64,000 nt of DNA from Cannabis sativa (Eukaryota > Streptophyta > Magnoliopsida > Rosales > Cannabaceae). The position numbers and the translations under genes are program-made. Numbering within the stretch: position 1 is the stretch's first letter; every line of letters starts with the position of its first letter. Below are positions 36,016-47,355 of the stretch, one piece after another. The stretch spans positions 13,286,001 to 13,350,000 of the forward strand of contig NC_083607.1 in the NCBI RefSeq assembly GCF_029168945.1. Direction: 5' to 3'. The notes beneath the pieces were generated by a model. The model was not told the origin of the DNA and made no database searches. It saw only the letters and a list, made by a program, of their open reading frames with translations.

Positions 36016-37908
36016 TGTTGGATTTTGTGCCCTAAATAAAACCCATTTTAATATAATCAGATTTATTATTTAATAAAGCTCAGAAATCGCTTTTATGTTG
36101 CATGGTTCACATGATTTATTTCATGATTATGTTTAATGTATAAATTCTATTAAGTCTAGAACATATATAAATATGTATATATTTGTTCATGATTATAGTG
36201 TCGTCAGCACAGTGGAATATAATCATGATTATATGTTCAAAAGTTTAATTTCCATGATTTCTCAGTTCACTGGATTTAGACTAGCATGATAATCAACAAT
36301 AAGGTATGCTGACACCTTGGATAAGTGTTATGTCCTCTCCAGGGCATTAGCAAAGTTTACCAGTATCAAATGTATGGAGTATACATTGGAAGGGACCGAT
36401 ATTGATATTGGATAAGATATCATAAACTTACCATTATATCTTTCTAAGTCAATCAATGGTTGATCTTAGGTCTATGGATCTTAATCCTGATATGGTTAGG
36501 TTCAGCTTAGTTGTATTATTTATGTTCTTTGAGTTGTTCGTGGAAGCTAACTTTTGGTTCTGGTGGACACTTACATCTTGAGAACATGGTAGTTCAATTG
36601 AGTGGGAGCGCTGATCATAGAAATGAAATCTATAGCCTCTATAGGTATTTAGAAGTGAAACGATGATTTCCTTCGCGCTTGGCTGAATAGAGATAACTGA
36701 TTGAGATTTCATTTCAGTAATTGTATTAGTTTACTGAAATATTATTTATAGGTAGCTAAGTATTTTAAGGATAAAATACATAAAAGGGTAGATCGGTAAA
36801 TTTGTCCCTATTTATTGTAGATCATCTATAGAGGATCCTTGACTATTGGGATTGTAACAATGGATAATCATAACGTATCTATATCGTGGTACATATAGAG
36901 CATTTTATATAACTGAAAGTGTATTCAATTCCAAATCTATAGTGGCACAAGGCAGAATTAATAAGTTGAGAATTTACTTGGTGAATTCTAGATCTACTTC
37001 TTGAAAGCTCGGTTATATAGGCCCATGCATGGTCCCCTCACTAGTTGAGATAATACTACTTGCAAACTCAATTAATTGATTTTAATTAATTAATTATAAT
37101 TATAAAATTAGACTATGTCTTATTTATGAATTTTCACTAAGCAATGGCTTAATTGTGAAGAAAAGAGGTTTTGGGGTCAATTTGTTAATTAAGAGACTTT
37201 GCATGGTCTAATTAATAAATTATATAAATGACAATTTTATTTAGTAATTAATTATAATTATTAAATAAATAGTTTTGACATTTATAGGATTGAATTGGAA
37301 AATATGGTATTATTGAAAGGAAGAATAAGTGGTTGAAATAAAGTGGCAAAAATCTAACAAGAAATCGGTCCACTTAAGTGTACGGCCATGAAGTTTATTT
37401 TTACTAATATTTTATTCTTTTTTAATCCATATAATTCAACCATAAGCCCTAGTTGAAACACTATAAAAGGAACATGATGCTCTCATCTCATCAACTTGAC
37501 ACTTTGTCAAATTAATGTCATCTTGACTATGACTTTCAACCTAGATGAGAGAGTTCCTTCCTTAGTGATTTCAACCTCCCTCATTGTTCTTCCAGATTTG
37601 AACCTTGAGTGAATGAGTGACGTGACCACACATAGCAAGTCAAGTACTCAATCATAGAAAGTAAGACAGTGGTAACCAAACTCGAAGGAGAGAAAGAGAT
37701 TTAGGTTCAGATCTTGATAATGCTCTGCGAAAGAAAAGAATCAATGGCTAGAGATCTTGAACGGAAGGAGTGATTATATTCTGCTGCAATCAATGTAAGG
37801 TTTTCTAATCCCTTATGTGTTCATTTCATTATTTTAGAGAATTCATATTTAGGATGTTAATTCAACATACTTGTTGGTAAATCTAGATCCTGATAAAATA
37901 TTTCAATA
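36016..37908 (+). mobile_element. Solo LTR (1893 bp) inserted in the LINE
   Basis: It starts TGTTGGATTTTGTGCCC and ends AAATATTTCAATA (mutated from CCAACA). An exact 5-bp duplication CGAAG lies at 36011-36015 and 37909-37913, and LINE coding homology resumes directly on the other side (DNMKVPWLKLKEVCKLK). Confidence 0.95.
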
Positions 37909-37913
37909 CGAAG

Positions 37914-39440
37914 GGGGATAATATGAAGGTGCCTTGGTTAAAGTTGAAAGAGGTGTGTAAACTAAAGGTGTTGGGCGGCCTTGGCTTTCGGGATTTTCAT
38001 TTATTTAATCAAGTCATGGTGGCTAAATAGGTGTAAAGACTATTGCAAAACATGAATTCATTGCCAGCGAGAGTTTTGAAGCATAAATATTTCCTAAGGA
38101 CATCCCTTCTTAATGCTAAAGATAAAGATAGGTCTTCTCATTTATGGTCAAGCTTTGTTTGGGGGCTTGAACGGTTGAATAAGGATGTTAGGCTTTCAAT
38201 TAGGGATGGTAAATAGGTTCGGGAATTCTTGGATCTGTGGGTCCCTAGGGCTTATTCTTTCAAGACCATTATGCAACGACATGATGATTGCAGTCGGGTT
38301 ATTGAATTTATTACTCCTGATGGATCTTGGGATGTCTTCGAGTTAGAGAGGTTCTTTATTTCCACGTATGTGGAGGGCATTTTAAGTATAACCTTGGCAA
38401 GGGGGCCTGATAATGATTCATGGTGTTGGCATTATGATAAGGAAGGTGTGTATAATGTTAAAAGTGGCTATTCTTTAGTGTGGTCATTACAATGTGAGGA
38501 GGGGGTGGCTGATGTGGTCCCCTTGGTTCGATGGTGGAATGGGGTTTGGAACTTGAACATACCACCGAAGGTGAAGATATTCGCTTAATGACTGTTCCAT
38601 TCAGCTCTTCCCGTGGCTACCCAACTGTAGACCCGTAAGATTCTTGTGTCGCTAGTTTGTTCGTGGTGTGGTGAAGATTCGAAGACACCAGAACACGCGT
38701 TGTTTTTCTATTTTGGTTTAGTGCAAATGTGGGTGCGGGTGCGTCTTTGGTCAAGTTTACAAAAGTGTCTCGGTGGTCTGATGTCGTAGGTGTTACGAAG
38801 GTTATCAGAGACGTTGTCACGAGAAGATTTTGGGCGTGCTTTGATGATGTTTTGGTGGGTTTGTTTTGACAAGAATTCAGTGCCTTTTGGCGGTTCTCTC
38901 TCACGTGTTGTAGTGTTGTCAGAGCTTGCACTTTCTGCATTGTCGGAGTTTCAAGATCATAGAGTTAAAGGTTTCTTTCAAGTGACAGCTGTGCCAATCT
39001 TGAAGAGCTCTACTAGGTGGTTGACACCAGTTTCGGGTTTTGCTCTGGCTACAGATGCTGCAGTGGTCACAGGTAGAGGCTTTGTCGGGCTGGGTGGTGT
39101 TGTTCAAGATGGTTCGAGGACTGTGTGGGTTGCTTGGGTAGATGGAGCTGATGGTTATTTTCCGGTTCCTGTGGCTGAGCTCGTTGCTGTCTGACTTGAC
39201 TTGGAATTGGCCATTAGGTTTGGGTTTCAACTGTCATGGGTTGATTTTTATTCAACAGTGGTTGTCAACTGGATTAATAAACAAAGTGGTAATGTTGTCT
39301 ATCAGTCAATTATTTTTTAAATTTGTAATTTGTTAGCTACTAGTGGTGGTGGTTCTTGTAATGCTATTTTGTAGTTTGCGAATGGCGTTGCCCATGTGCT
39401 AGCTACTTCTGTTACGAGTGGCCTCGTTGAGAATATTTAA
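37914..39440 (+). pseudogene. LINE C-terminal part: zinc-binding (zf-RVT) and RNase H domains, broken
   Basis: The sequence continues the LINE ORF after the solo LTR: GLGFRDFHLFNQVMVAK, then DLWVPRAYSFKTIMQ and WWNGVWNLNIPPKVKIF, CSWCGEDSKTPEHALF (zf-RVT zinc-binding domain) and ATDAAVVTGRGFVGLGGVVQ with VAWVDGADGYFPVPVAELVA (RNase H of the RVT_3 type; the Asp in ATDAA fits the first catalytic residue). Several stops and shifts interrupt it, for instance near 38029, 38216, 38587 and 39193. Minus-strand frames in this part are shadows. Confidence 0.85.
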
Positions 39441-39545
39441 ACAGACACCTATTCTCAGTTTTTGTATTCTTCTGTAACAATTGATTTGGTTCTTTGAATA
39501 AAAGTTGTAAATTTTCCAAAAAAACAATAAATGTTCATATAGGTG

Positions 39546-39864
39546 GAAGAGATTATGCGTCCATTTTTTAATTAAATATGCAATATTAATTTTACAAGAT
39601 CGAAATAATTTTTAATAAAAATTATCCATTACAATAATTATTTTCTAATATTTCTTAAGGTGTAAGTAAAAAATTAGTAGAATTTCATTAGAATAGTATA
39701 ATTTTAGTAAGATGACCAAATAAAAAATAATAATATTTATTGTAGTATAAAATTTAACTCGTGCTATATTTTGTATTAAATTTAATCTAATCTTTAATAT
39801 ATACTAAATATAATTTAAAATTATACAATTCAATTTCATGAACCTCCACTAAAAACTGCATATA
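39546..39864. other. AT-rich spacer with no recognised feature
   Basis: Between the LINE duplication and the Helitron start there is only AT-rich sequence. I see no ORF, inverted repeat or RNA gene. It is the original target DNA that also flanked the Mutator-like element on the other side of the LINE. Confidence 0.5.
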
Positions 39865-39922
39865 TCTATTCTATATAAAGTGTGCCTATATAACTAAAAT
39901 TCTTGGTTTTTGAAAAATTTAT

Positions 39923-40120
39923 GGGTGACTTTTAATTTTTATTTAATAAAATAATAAAATATTATTTATATATAATAAAATACTAATAAAATAAATCCCA
40001 TTAATATTTGAACTGATATTTGGGTCACTTTTAATTTTTATTTAATAAAATAATAAAATATTATTTATATATAATAAAATAATAATAAAACAAATTCCAT
40101 TAATATTTGAACTGATATTT
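39923..40120. repeat. Two-copy 99-bp tandem repeat in the Helitron
   Basis: GGGTGACTTTTAATTTTTAT at 39923 recurs as GGGTCACTTTTAATTTTTAT at 40022, and both copies continue to ATTAATATTTGAACTGATAT with few changes. Confidence 0.85.
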
Positions 40121-40607
40121 GATGCTAAATATTAGAGAATCACAACACATTTAAAAAAAAAAACAACCCGAGATTTGATACTCTGAGACTCTCAATTAAA
40201 AAAAAAAAAAAAAAGGAATCTGCTCATCAAATTTGTATTTATTTTTAAACATGGTGAAAAAATGAATTATCTTTCATATTATTCAACAGAGTAAAACAAG
40301 TTTTATATTGGTTTACTATTCAACAACCTTGTCAAGAATTCTTGTAAGTTGTAACCACAAAATTGCCAGGTCAAACCAACACTTTCATTGCAATATTCAC
40401 AGACTAACTACAAAATTATTTCATAGCATTTACAGAACCGCACACCCCCAATCATCTTTAATATGGACGTATCAGAAGCCAGATCATTAACCTAAATTGG
40501 TTAGTTCTATTATGTTTTGGAACAAATCGTCTATAATATAAAAAACCCATCATACTTGTATCTTCAAACATTCTTCAAGAACCAAGATTTTAAAACACAA
40601 TTGTTAC

Positions 40608-40676
40608 CTCCTTAAGGTCAACCCACTCCCAAGTCTCATTTGTTGTATTTATATCATAGACCAAAGCATGTCGGCC
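40608..40676 (-). pseudogene. Captured exon resembling EMSY-like (EML) Tudor/Agenet domain
   Basis: On the minus strand a 69-base open segment, exactly 23 codons, reads [18 protein letters not shown] then VDLKE. It is bordered by TTATTTACAG on its 5' side and AAGGAG/GTAACA on its 3' side, so it has both splice signals and phase 0 at both ends. I recognise the segment as the Tudor/Agenet part of plant EMSY-like proteins, which bind histone marks; this is memory, not a search. No adjacent exon is visible, so one exon plus intron sequence was probably carried by the Helitron. It has no stops. It could be spliced into a transcript only if transcribed leftwards. Confidence 0.65.
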
Positions 40677-41839
40677 CTGTAAATAATAAGAAAATCAAAC
40701 GTGGTTTAAATCTCAAGGCAATAGAGCCTTTTCCGTTAAATCTCAAAGATACATAAATATACAAGATAAAAAAGCCAATCTAAGAAGTGGGTGCCACGTT
40801 AAAGCTAAGAAAACATTAAGCAACTGTTAGACTTGTTTTACAATTTATGGTGTTTTAAAAGAACATATCGAAACGGAAACACATAAAAAAACCTCCACAT
40901 CATTTAATTTTTTTTAAGGTAGTGTTCAACTAGGAGATCTAACGAGTTTCGCCCCTTCGCTATTGGCTTCTAAGAGTTCAAATTCCAGTATTGTATAAAT
41001 CTTCAATTTGTTCTATTTCTTATATTAAATGAAATTTTGCTATTTTTTTTTTTAATTTACAACTTTATTGTTTATATATTATTAGGGACATTCATGGAAA
41101 TTAGGGTTTCTTTGAAATATACAATTAATGAGCATTACTTTTTGATCATAGTGTGTTTTGCATGGCTGAAAACCTCAATAATCTCTATCATTTGATATCA
41201 AATAAAATAAAATTATCATGATGTATACATTATAGTTATTTAATGAGTAATTAGTGTGTTGAAATTGTCAAGCTGATATTTAGAATTACTTATAATTGAA
41301 TTGTTTCTTTGTCAAAATAAATATTAAGTATATTTATATGTTTATAAGTTTATCTATTTTCTCTTAGATCAATTATGCTCATATAGCAATAGAATCATAC
41401 TCATATAGACATGTTATTTTCATTTTGTAATTTAGATCTTCTTAGTCATTATTTAGTTCACTTAAACATTTTCCGATTATGCTAAGTTTCTTTTAGGTAC
41501 TTCATTACAAAGATCTGTATTACATGTATTGTTTATTTTTGACTATGAGGAGGTGGATTTCTTTATTGGGAAACATATAGCGTGACAAATTATTGTTCAT
41601 ATATTTAATAATTTTTTTTGATTAATGAGATTCATATATATAAATGTGTATATTTAATTCTTTATTCAAATAATTATTTTTGATTTTTACGTGATTATTT
41701 ATTGTTCTTTATTCAAATAATCTCACCTAATAACTAATAATGTTTTTTCTTTAATTTTTTATTGTATAACTTTTAAATAACATAAAAAAAAAACTAGCAT
41801 AAAATTTAATATACGTGTCTCGCACGTAATTTTTGCTAG

Positions 41840-42518
41840 TATATATATATATATCATATGTATAACAATGTATTGGATATATTTTTACAAATTTAAAAGA
41901 CGAATACTTTTAAATTTCTATAATAGTTACCTAGAAAAATCAATTATTCTGATTAATTTCCGCTTTAACAAATTTTTTTTGATTAATGTTAATCATTAAA
42001 CCAAGCAAAATAATATTAAATATGTATATTAATTGGCATTTAATTAATGTTATAAATATGGTAGCAGTAGTTGACAGTATGAAGTTTGGAAGCGGTGTAG
42101 CCGTGTTGGGGCCATCATGATGATAAATTGACAAGATATTATATTATCTATTTTATTACTCATTTAATTCTTTTGAACTAAACTAACTTAGATTTGGTTA
42201 TTATCTCAAAAAAAAAAAAAAAATAATAATAATAATAAAAAAATAACATAGTTTTCTTTTTAAAAAAAAAGCATAAATTACTTCTAAGTTTCTAACTCAT
42301 CAAACAACATTGTACGTACCAAAAGTGACAAATGTCATCTTGCCGTTGATTGAATTTGAACCCATAAATCTTTGGTTCTACTCTCGCTAGATGGCTAGAT
42401 AGATCTACCTCCTTCAAATGCCATTATTTTCATTTTCATTTTCTTTACATAAAAACCTGAACCTGGAACTAAACATTTTCATTTCAGAAGTTTTATTCTT
42501 TTATTACAAAGATACCAA
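41840..42518. other. Upstream region of the protease gene
   Basis: No gene is seen. It holds a (TA)n run just after the Helitron end, an A-run followed by (AAT)n at about 42210-42240, and pyrimidine-rich sequence (TTTTCATTTTCATTTTCTTT) shortly before the start codon. ACATAAAAAC near 42449 is a weak TATA candidate. The promoter is not resolved. Confidence 0.4.
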
Positions 42519-43838
42519 ATGAGAGATTTCTTTTTCAGTTTAACGTTTTTCATTGTTTGGTTCATAACCCAGCTTTGCATCTCTACCTCGACGAAGAACA
42601 GTGCTACTCCTCCCCCTCTTCTTCTCGCTTTGCCTCTCAAAACTCAACAAATACCATCTGGGTCTTTCCCCAGATCACCCAATAAGCTTCATTTTCGCCA
42701 CAATGTCAGCTTGACTGTATCTCTTACCGTGGGCTCGCCTCCACAGAATGTTACCATGGTCATTGATACAGGCAGTGAGCTCTCTTGGCTCAACTGTAAT
42801 AAAACAGAGAAGTTCCCATTAACTTTCGACCCGACCCGCTCTTCATCTTACTCTCCGGTTCAATGTTCTTCGCCAACTTGTACGAACCGGACCCAAGACT
42901 TCACCATCCCAGCTTCGTGTGACTCCAGAAACCTCTGCCACGCCACACTTTCCTACGCCGATTTCTCCTCATCCGAAGGAAACCTCGCCGCCGATACTTT
43001 CCATATCGGATCATCCGAAATACCGGGTTTGGTTTTCGGGTGTATGGGCTCAAGCTTCAGCTCCAACTCCGAAGAGGACTCGAAGAACACCGGACTAATG
43101 GGTATGAACCTAGGTTCTCTTTCCTTCGTTTCCCAAATGGCTTTCCCCAAATTCTCGTACTGCATTTCGGGTTCGGATTTCTCAGGTCTACTACTTCTCG
43201 GCGACTCGTCCAATTTCTCGTGGATATCGCCTTTAAATTACACACCTCTAGTCAAAATCTCGACGCCGCTACCGTACTTCGACCGGGTCGCTTACACCGT
43301 CCAGTTGATCGGGATAAAAGTATCGGGTAAACTGTTGCAGATACCAAAATCCGTTTTCGAACCCGATCATACAGGGGCGGGTCAAACCATGGTTGATTCG
43401 GGCACACAGTTCACGTTCCTACTCGGCCCTGCTTACACTGCTCTAAGAGAAGCGTTTTTGAAGGAAACCACAGGCGTTTTGAGAGTCTTGGAAGATTCGA
43501 ATTTTGTGTTTCAAGGAGCTATGGATTTGTGTTTCCGGGTCCCACTCGGTAACCCGAAACTGCCCCGATTGCCCACCGTGAGCTTGGTTTTTGAAGGAGC
43601 TGAGATGGTTGTGTCGGGTAAGAGCATTCTTTATCGGGTTCCGGGTGAAGTGAGGGAAAATGATTCGGTGCATTGCTTCACATTTGGGAACTCTGACCTG
43701 TTAGGTATGGAAGCGTATCTGATTGGTCATCACCATCAGCAAAATATGTGGATGGAATTTGATCTTCATAAATCAAGAATCGGACTGGCCCAGACACAGT
43801 GTGATATGGCCTTTCAGAGATTGAGTTTGGGCGCGTAG
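42519..43838 (+). CDS. PCS1: PCS1-like aspartic protease (family A1), intronless
   Basis: A single 439-codon frame encodes a pepsin-like aspartic endopeptidase. Residues 1-22 form a hydrophobic signal peptide (FFFSLTFFIVWFITQLC), so the protein should enter the secretory pathway. The catalytic motifs are DTGSELSW (Asp83) and VDSGTQFTF (Asp293). The flap tyrosine lies in LSYADF (Tyr146). Cysteines at 93, 116, 121, 134, 140, 175, 215, 338, 386 and 428 fit the disulfide-rich atypical plant A1 group, and the plant-specific insert of typical phytepsins is missing. Shared stretches such as SNSEEDSKNTGLMGMN and GHHHQQNMWMEFDL closely match my recollection of Arabidopsis PROMOTION OF CELL SURVIVAL 1 (about 450 residues), an ER-associated protease needed for gametophyte and embryo survival. 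Start: first in-frame ATG, directly before the signal peptide. The frame has no damage and is richer in GC and CpG than its surroundings. Protease class is nearly certain; orthology to PCS1 is likely. Confidence 0.93.
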   Translation: MRDFFFSLTFFIVWFITQLCISTSTKNSATPPPLLLALPLKTQQIPSGSFPRSPNKLHFRHNVSLTVSLTVGSPPQNVTMVIDTGSELSWLNCNKTEKFPLTFDPTRSSSYSPVQCSSPTCTNRTQDFTIPASCDSRNLCHATLSYADFSSSEGNLAADTFHIGSSEIPGLVFGCMGSSFSSNSEEDSKNTGLMGMNLGSLSFVSQMAFPKFSYCISGSDFSGLLLLGDSSNFSWISPLNYTPLVKISTPLPYFDRVAYTVQLIGIKVSGKLLQIPKSVFEPDHTGAGQTMVDSGTQFTFLLGPAYTALREAFLKETTGVLRVLEDSNFVFQGAMDLCFRVPLGNPKLPRLPTVSLVFEGAEMVVSGKSILYRVPGEVRENDSVHCFTFGNSDLLGMEAYLIGHHHQQNMWMEFDLHKSRIGLAQTQCDMAFQRLSLGA

Positions 43839-44669
43839 GAAACACGCTCCCAGTTTTGTACTATTTTTTGACCGGGTTTGTTAGGTACGTGTTGTGATGG
43901 CGCGTGTGAGAAAGGATTATCGTGTGGAGCAGTGTACCGTCCTTTACTGTGGCCCTGCGAGGAAGTTCGAGTTCACTGTTTATTTACTTGAGCAACGGTG
44001 GAAGTCTGGACGATGAATATAATCGGGATTTGGGAGGATATATATAAATTTTATTATTATTATTAGGTAAATTAATTATCATTAATATATGTTATCTCTC
44101 TGTTAATCGATATATACATTCTTATGTTTTTATTGTGTGCACATCAGTTATTACAAAGTTACAATCTCATATTACACCTGTTAATTTTTACCTCCGAAAT
44201 TATATGTTGAATTTTTTTTTTAAAATTTTTTTCATAGCGATATTCGTTATAATTATATTATCATCCCTGTAAAATTTTGAAAAATTTCGAATAGTTTGCC
44301 GTACCGAAAACAAAATTTTTGATATTTCAATTTACTACGTGCGTTCAAAAAACTTCAAACGTATTATGTTGTAAGCATAACGAACACTTTCGTGAAAAAA
44401 AAAATGAAAAAAAATATTCCGACATATGTTTCCGGGTGACAATCTCCCTCGCCCACTCTTGGACTTGATCAAAGAACATGTGCCACTATTGCACTTGAAT
44501 ACCTCCTCTAACATGAACTCGTTCGAGTCCATCACAATGTCCCTCCAGTCAGCTAAGTAGTCCTTGCAACCCTTACTCTGAATCTAACACATCCTCTGAT
44601 GGTAGTTCAATCGCTAACTATCCAATGCATAATCCTTTTAACAAGGACTAAGTATGGTGCACCCCTCGG
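43839..44669. other. Downstream flank of the protease gene
   Basis: It is partly 3' untranslated sequence, becoming AT-rich from about 44030 with an (ATT)n stretch at about 44052-44068. No obvious polyadenylation signal stands out. From about 44400 the composition changes to the CT-rich sequence described for 44872-46046. A minus-strand 66-codon frame at 44335-44535 matches nothing I recognise. Confidence 0.4.
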
Positions 44670-44863
44670 CAGGCCCGGCCCTGGGCATAGGCGGGCTAGG
44701 CCTGTGCCTAAGGCCCACCTATCTCAGGGGCCCAAAAAAAATATTTACCTTTTAAAATTATACCATATTTTTACTGATTTTGAAAAATACCATATTTTTT
44801 TCTAAATAAGGGCCCAAAATAATTTTTTTTTCTATGGCCCACTAAAAGTCAGGGCCGGCCCTG
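44670..44863. mobile_element. hAT-type MITE (194 bp) with 8-bp duplication
   Basis: An exact 8-bp duplication CCCCTCGG (44662-44669, 44864-44871) frames a 194-bp element. Its ends CAGGCCCGGCCCTG and CAGGGCCGGCCCTG are inverted repeats of each other and almost palindromic in themselves. GGCCCA-rich subterminal sequence and the 8-bp duplication indicate a hAT (Tip100-like) non-autonomous element. It has no coding capacity. Confidence 0.9.
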
Positions 44864-44871
44864 CCCCTCGG

Positions 44872-46046
44872 GTTGAGGTTCGCAAACCAACTATACTTAA
44901 CAACACCTACAGAACATGCTTCCATTGAAGTCACGTCCCTCTGGATAAGTCCCTCTAGAAACTTCACACGCCAACTCCATGGCACACCATCCTCTTAATG
45001 GTAATTGACCAAGACACTCTTATCACAGGATACAATTTGATGCGTCCCTCTTGGACAAGGCTTGCTGGCCAACTGCAAGGAATACAACACCAAGTGCACT
45101 CTTGCAAGCAATCTCTTCTCGAAGTACTTAGTATTGGCCCTCTGGTTTACTACACACCCAGGACTTCATGGAAAAGGCCCCTCTAACCCAATGCATAAGT
45201 GCTCCTCTGAGCTTCTTTCATATGGTCAATAATATAGCAAATACCGAAAACCAAGAATTTTCCCTCTAGAATCTGCTTGTGTCGGCTCTCTAACACTGTG
45301 TCACAAGTCCATCTCCCAAAATCAACCCTGCATCCTCTGATGACTTGCTAAATTTTGACAAACCTGATAACACGAAGTCTTACTCTTAAGAATTGATGTC
45401 ATCCCAATCCGCTATCTCCCATCGGCATATGCTCTCTGAACCATTCGACTTACAGTGTCCCATAAAACATCAGTGTTCTCATAAACACAAAGCACACCCA
45501 TAACATGCTGCAAACTAGCTCAGTCTTCATCTTAGTCTACGCCCTTGCATATTATCTATCTGTAGCTTGCAGCAATCATGCAAGTTTTCACACTGAACAA
45601 CCCATCTGTTGTAATGTTCCCTCTAGATTCACACACGAAAACTGAACAAGTACCCTGATTCTTTAAACATATGAACTAGTGGGTTCCCCCACTTCAACTC
45701 GGGAAGAAATTCTCTCTTATAGGAATACCTCTCAAGGAATAGCTCGAAAGCTAATCGCATACTCGCATACGGTCCCTCCATTCCAAATGTCACTTTGATG
45801 AAGATGTGAACTAATGCCTTAGTCATTCTGATTCTTTGCCCCTTGACATGTCTATGTTGCCTTACTACCGTAGTTCTGCTGACTTTCATCTTAGGCCAAC
45901 ATTATCCTGGTGTTATCTTAGTACCCGAGTCTTGCTGAATTTCACCCTAGACAACTGGCACAGCCTGCGTCTAGAGTTTTCTTAACTTTAAATACTGAAC
46001 AACAATCCATCTCCATGATACTCATCTTAATGCTTGTAATGAATAC
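44872..46046. other. Unidentified CT-rich sequence (left part)
   Basis: The composition is more balanced than the surrounding repeats, with frequent CCCTCT, CTCTGG and CCTCTGA words on the plus strand. The longest frame is 86 codons on the minus strand (45629-45889) and has no recognisable motif. The same style of sequence resumes at 57567 after the solo LTR, and begins before the MITE at about 44400. It could be an old, heavily mutated element or non-coding transcribed DNA. I cannot assign it. Confidence 0.35.
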
Positions 46047-47355
46047 CTAGTTGTTGGGTTTTGTGCCCTAAATAAAACTCATTTCAATATAATCAGATTT
46101 ACTAATTAATAAAGATCAGAAATCATTTTATGTTGCATGGTTCACATGATTAATTTCATGATTATCTTTGATGTATAAATTCTATTAAGTCCAGAACATA
46201 TGTATTTGTTTATGATTATAGTGTTGTCAGCACAGTGGAATATAATCATGATTATATATTTAAAAAGTTTAATTCCCTGATTTGTCATTTCATTGGATTC
46301 AGACTGGCATGATAATCAGCGATAGGTATATCTATTCAATTCAATATCACCTAGTTGATCCTGAATCAAATGATCTTAATCCTGACATGATTAGGTTCAA
46401 TCTCAAGAGTGCTATTCGTGTTCTTTAATTTGTTAGCTAAGTCTATTTTTTGGTCAGGGTGATACGTACATTTTGGGAACATGATAGTACAATTGAGTGG
46501 AAGCGTTAAACATAGATATGGAATCTATAGCTTCTATATGTATTTAGAAGTGAAATGATGATTTCCTTCGAGCTTGGTTGAATAGAGATAAATGATTGAG
46601 ATCTCATTTTAGTGATTATATTAGTTCACTAAAATATCATTTATAGGTGGGCAAGTGTTTTAAGGATAAAATACATTGAAAGGGTGTAACGGTAATTTTA
46701 TCCCTATGCAATGTAGATCATCTATAGAGGATCATTGATTATTGGAATTATAACAATAGATAATTAATAGCGTATCTATATTGTGGAACATATAGAGCAT
46801 TCTATGTAACTGAGAGTGCAATTCTAAGTTCTATGGTGGATGCAATGAGGAATTAATAAGTTAGTGAATTTACTTGATAAATTCTAGATCTGCTTATTGG
46901 GAGCTCGGTTATATAGGTCCATGGTCCCCATACTAGTTGAGACAAACTGCTTGTAAGACTCAGTTAATTGATTTAAATTAATCAATTATAATTCTAAAAT
47001 TAGACTATGTCTAGTTTATGAATTTTTCACTAAGATGTGGCTTGCTTGTGAAGAAATAGTGTTTTGGGGTTTGTTTGTTAATTAAGAGACTTTATGGAGT
47101 CTAATTAATAAATATTATAAAGGACAATTTTATTTGATAGTTATTTTAATTATTAAATAAATAGTTTTGGCATTTATAGGGTTGAAATTGTAAAAAGTGG
47201 TATTTTTATGAAAAATAGGTAAAATAGTTAGGAAAAATGACAAAACCCAAATTTGAGTGGGGCTCATTAAGTGGTCAGCCATCAAGTGGGTTTTTACCCT
47301 ATTTTTATCATTTTTTTATTCCTAATAATTCAACCTTAACCCTAAGAGAAGATAG

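Larger units (their letters stand above)
34479..39526 (+). mobile_element. 5'-truncated LINE with 19-bp target-site duplication
   Basis: ATAAATGTTCATATAGGTG occurs exactly at 34460-34478 and at 39527-39545. The element between starts within the region upstream of the RT, lacks ORF1 and the endonuclease, and ends with an AATAAAAG-containing tail and a short A-rich run. RT, zinc-binding and RNase H relics are in order on the plus strand. A 1.9-kb solo LTR (36016-37908) interrupts it. The 5' truncation and variable-length duplication are the usual results of target-primed reverse transcription. Confidence 0.95.
39865..41839 (+). mobile_element. Non-autonomous Helitron (about 1.98 kb)
   Basis: The left end TCTATTCTATATAAAGTGTG begins with TC after an A. 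The right end has a hairpin ACGTG-TCTCG-CACGT (41813-41827), an eight-base spacer and the terminal CTAG at 41836-41839, followed by T. TC start, subterminal hairpin, CTRR end and A/T insertion site without duplication are the Helitron signature. No Rep/helicase is encoded, so it would depend on another element. It carries a captured exon (40608-40676) and a 99-bp tandem duplication. It ends about 680 bases upstream of the protease gene. Confidence 0.8.

Noticed and set aside
38617..39230. Minus-strand frames of 107 and 103 codons
   Set aside because: They are antisense shadows of the LINE zinc-binding and RNase H domains.
40915..41055. Possible tRNA-derived SINE (AGTTCAAATTCC followed by a T-run) inside the Helitron
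   Set aside because: The B-box-like match has an extra base, no convincing A box is found, and no duplication flanks it.
42953..43673. Several frames of 60-96 codons overlapping the protease gene
   Set aside because: They are antisense or shifted readings of the intact 439-codon gene.
44599..44805. 68-codon frame with a GRPGPGHRRARPVP stretch
   Set aside because: It covers the terminus of the hAT MITE and is explained by the GC-rich inverted repeat.
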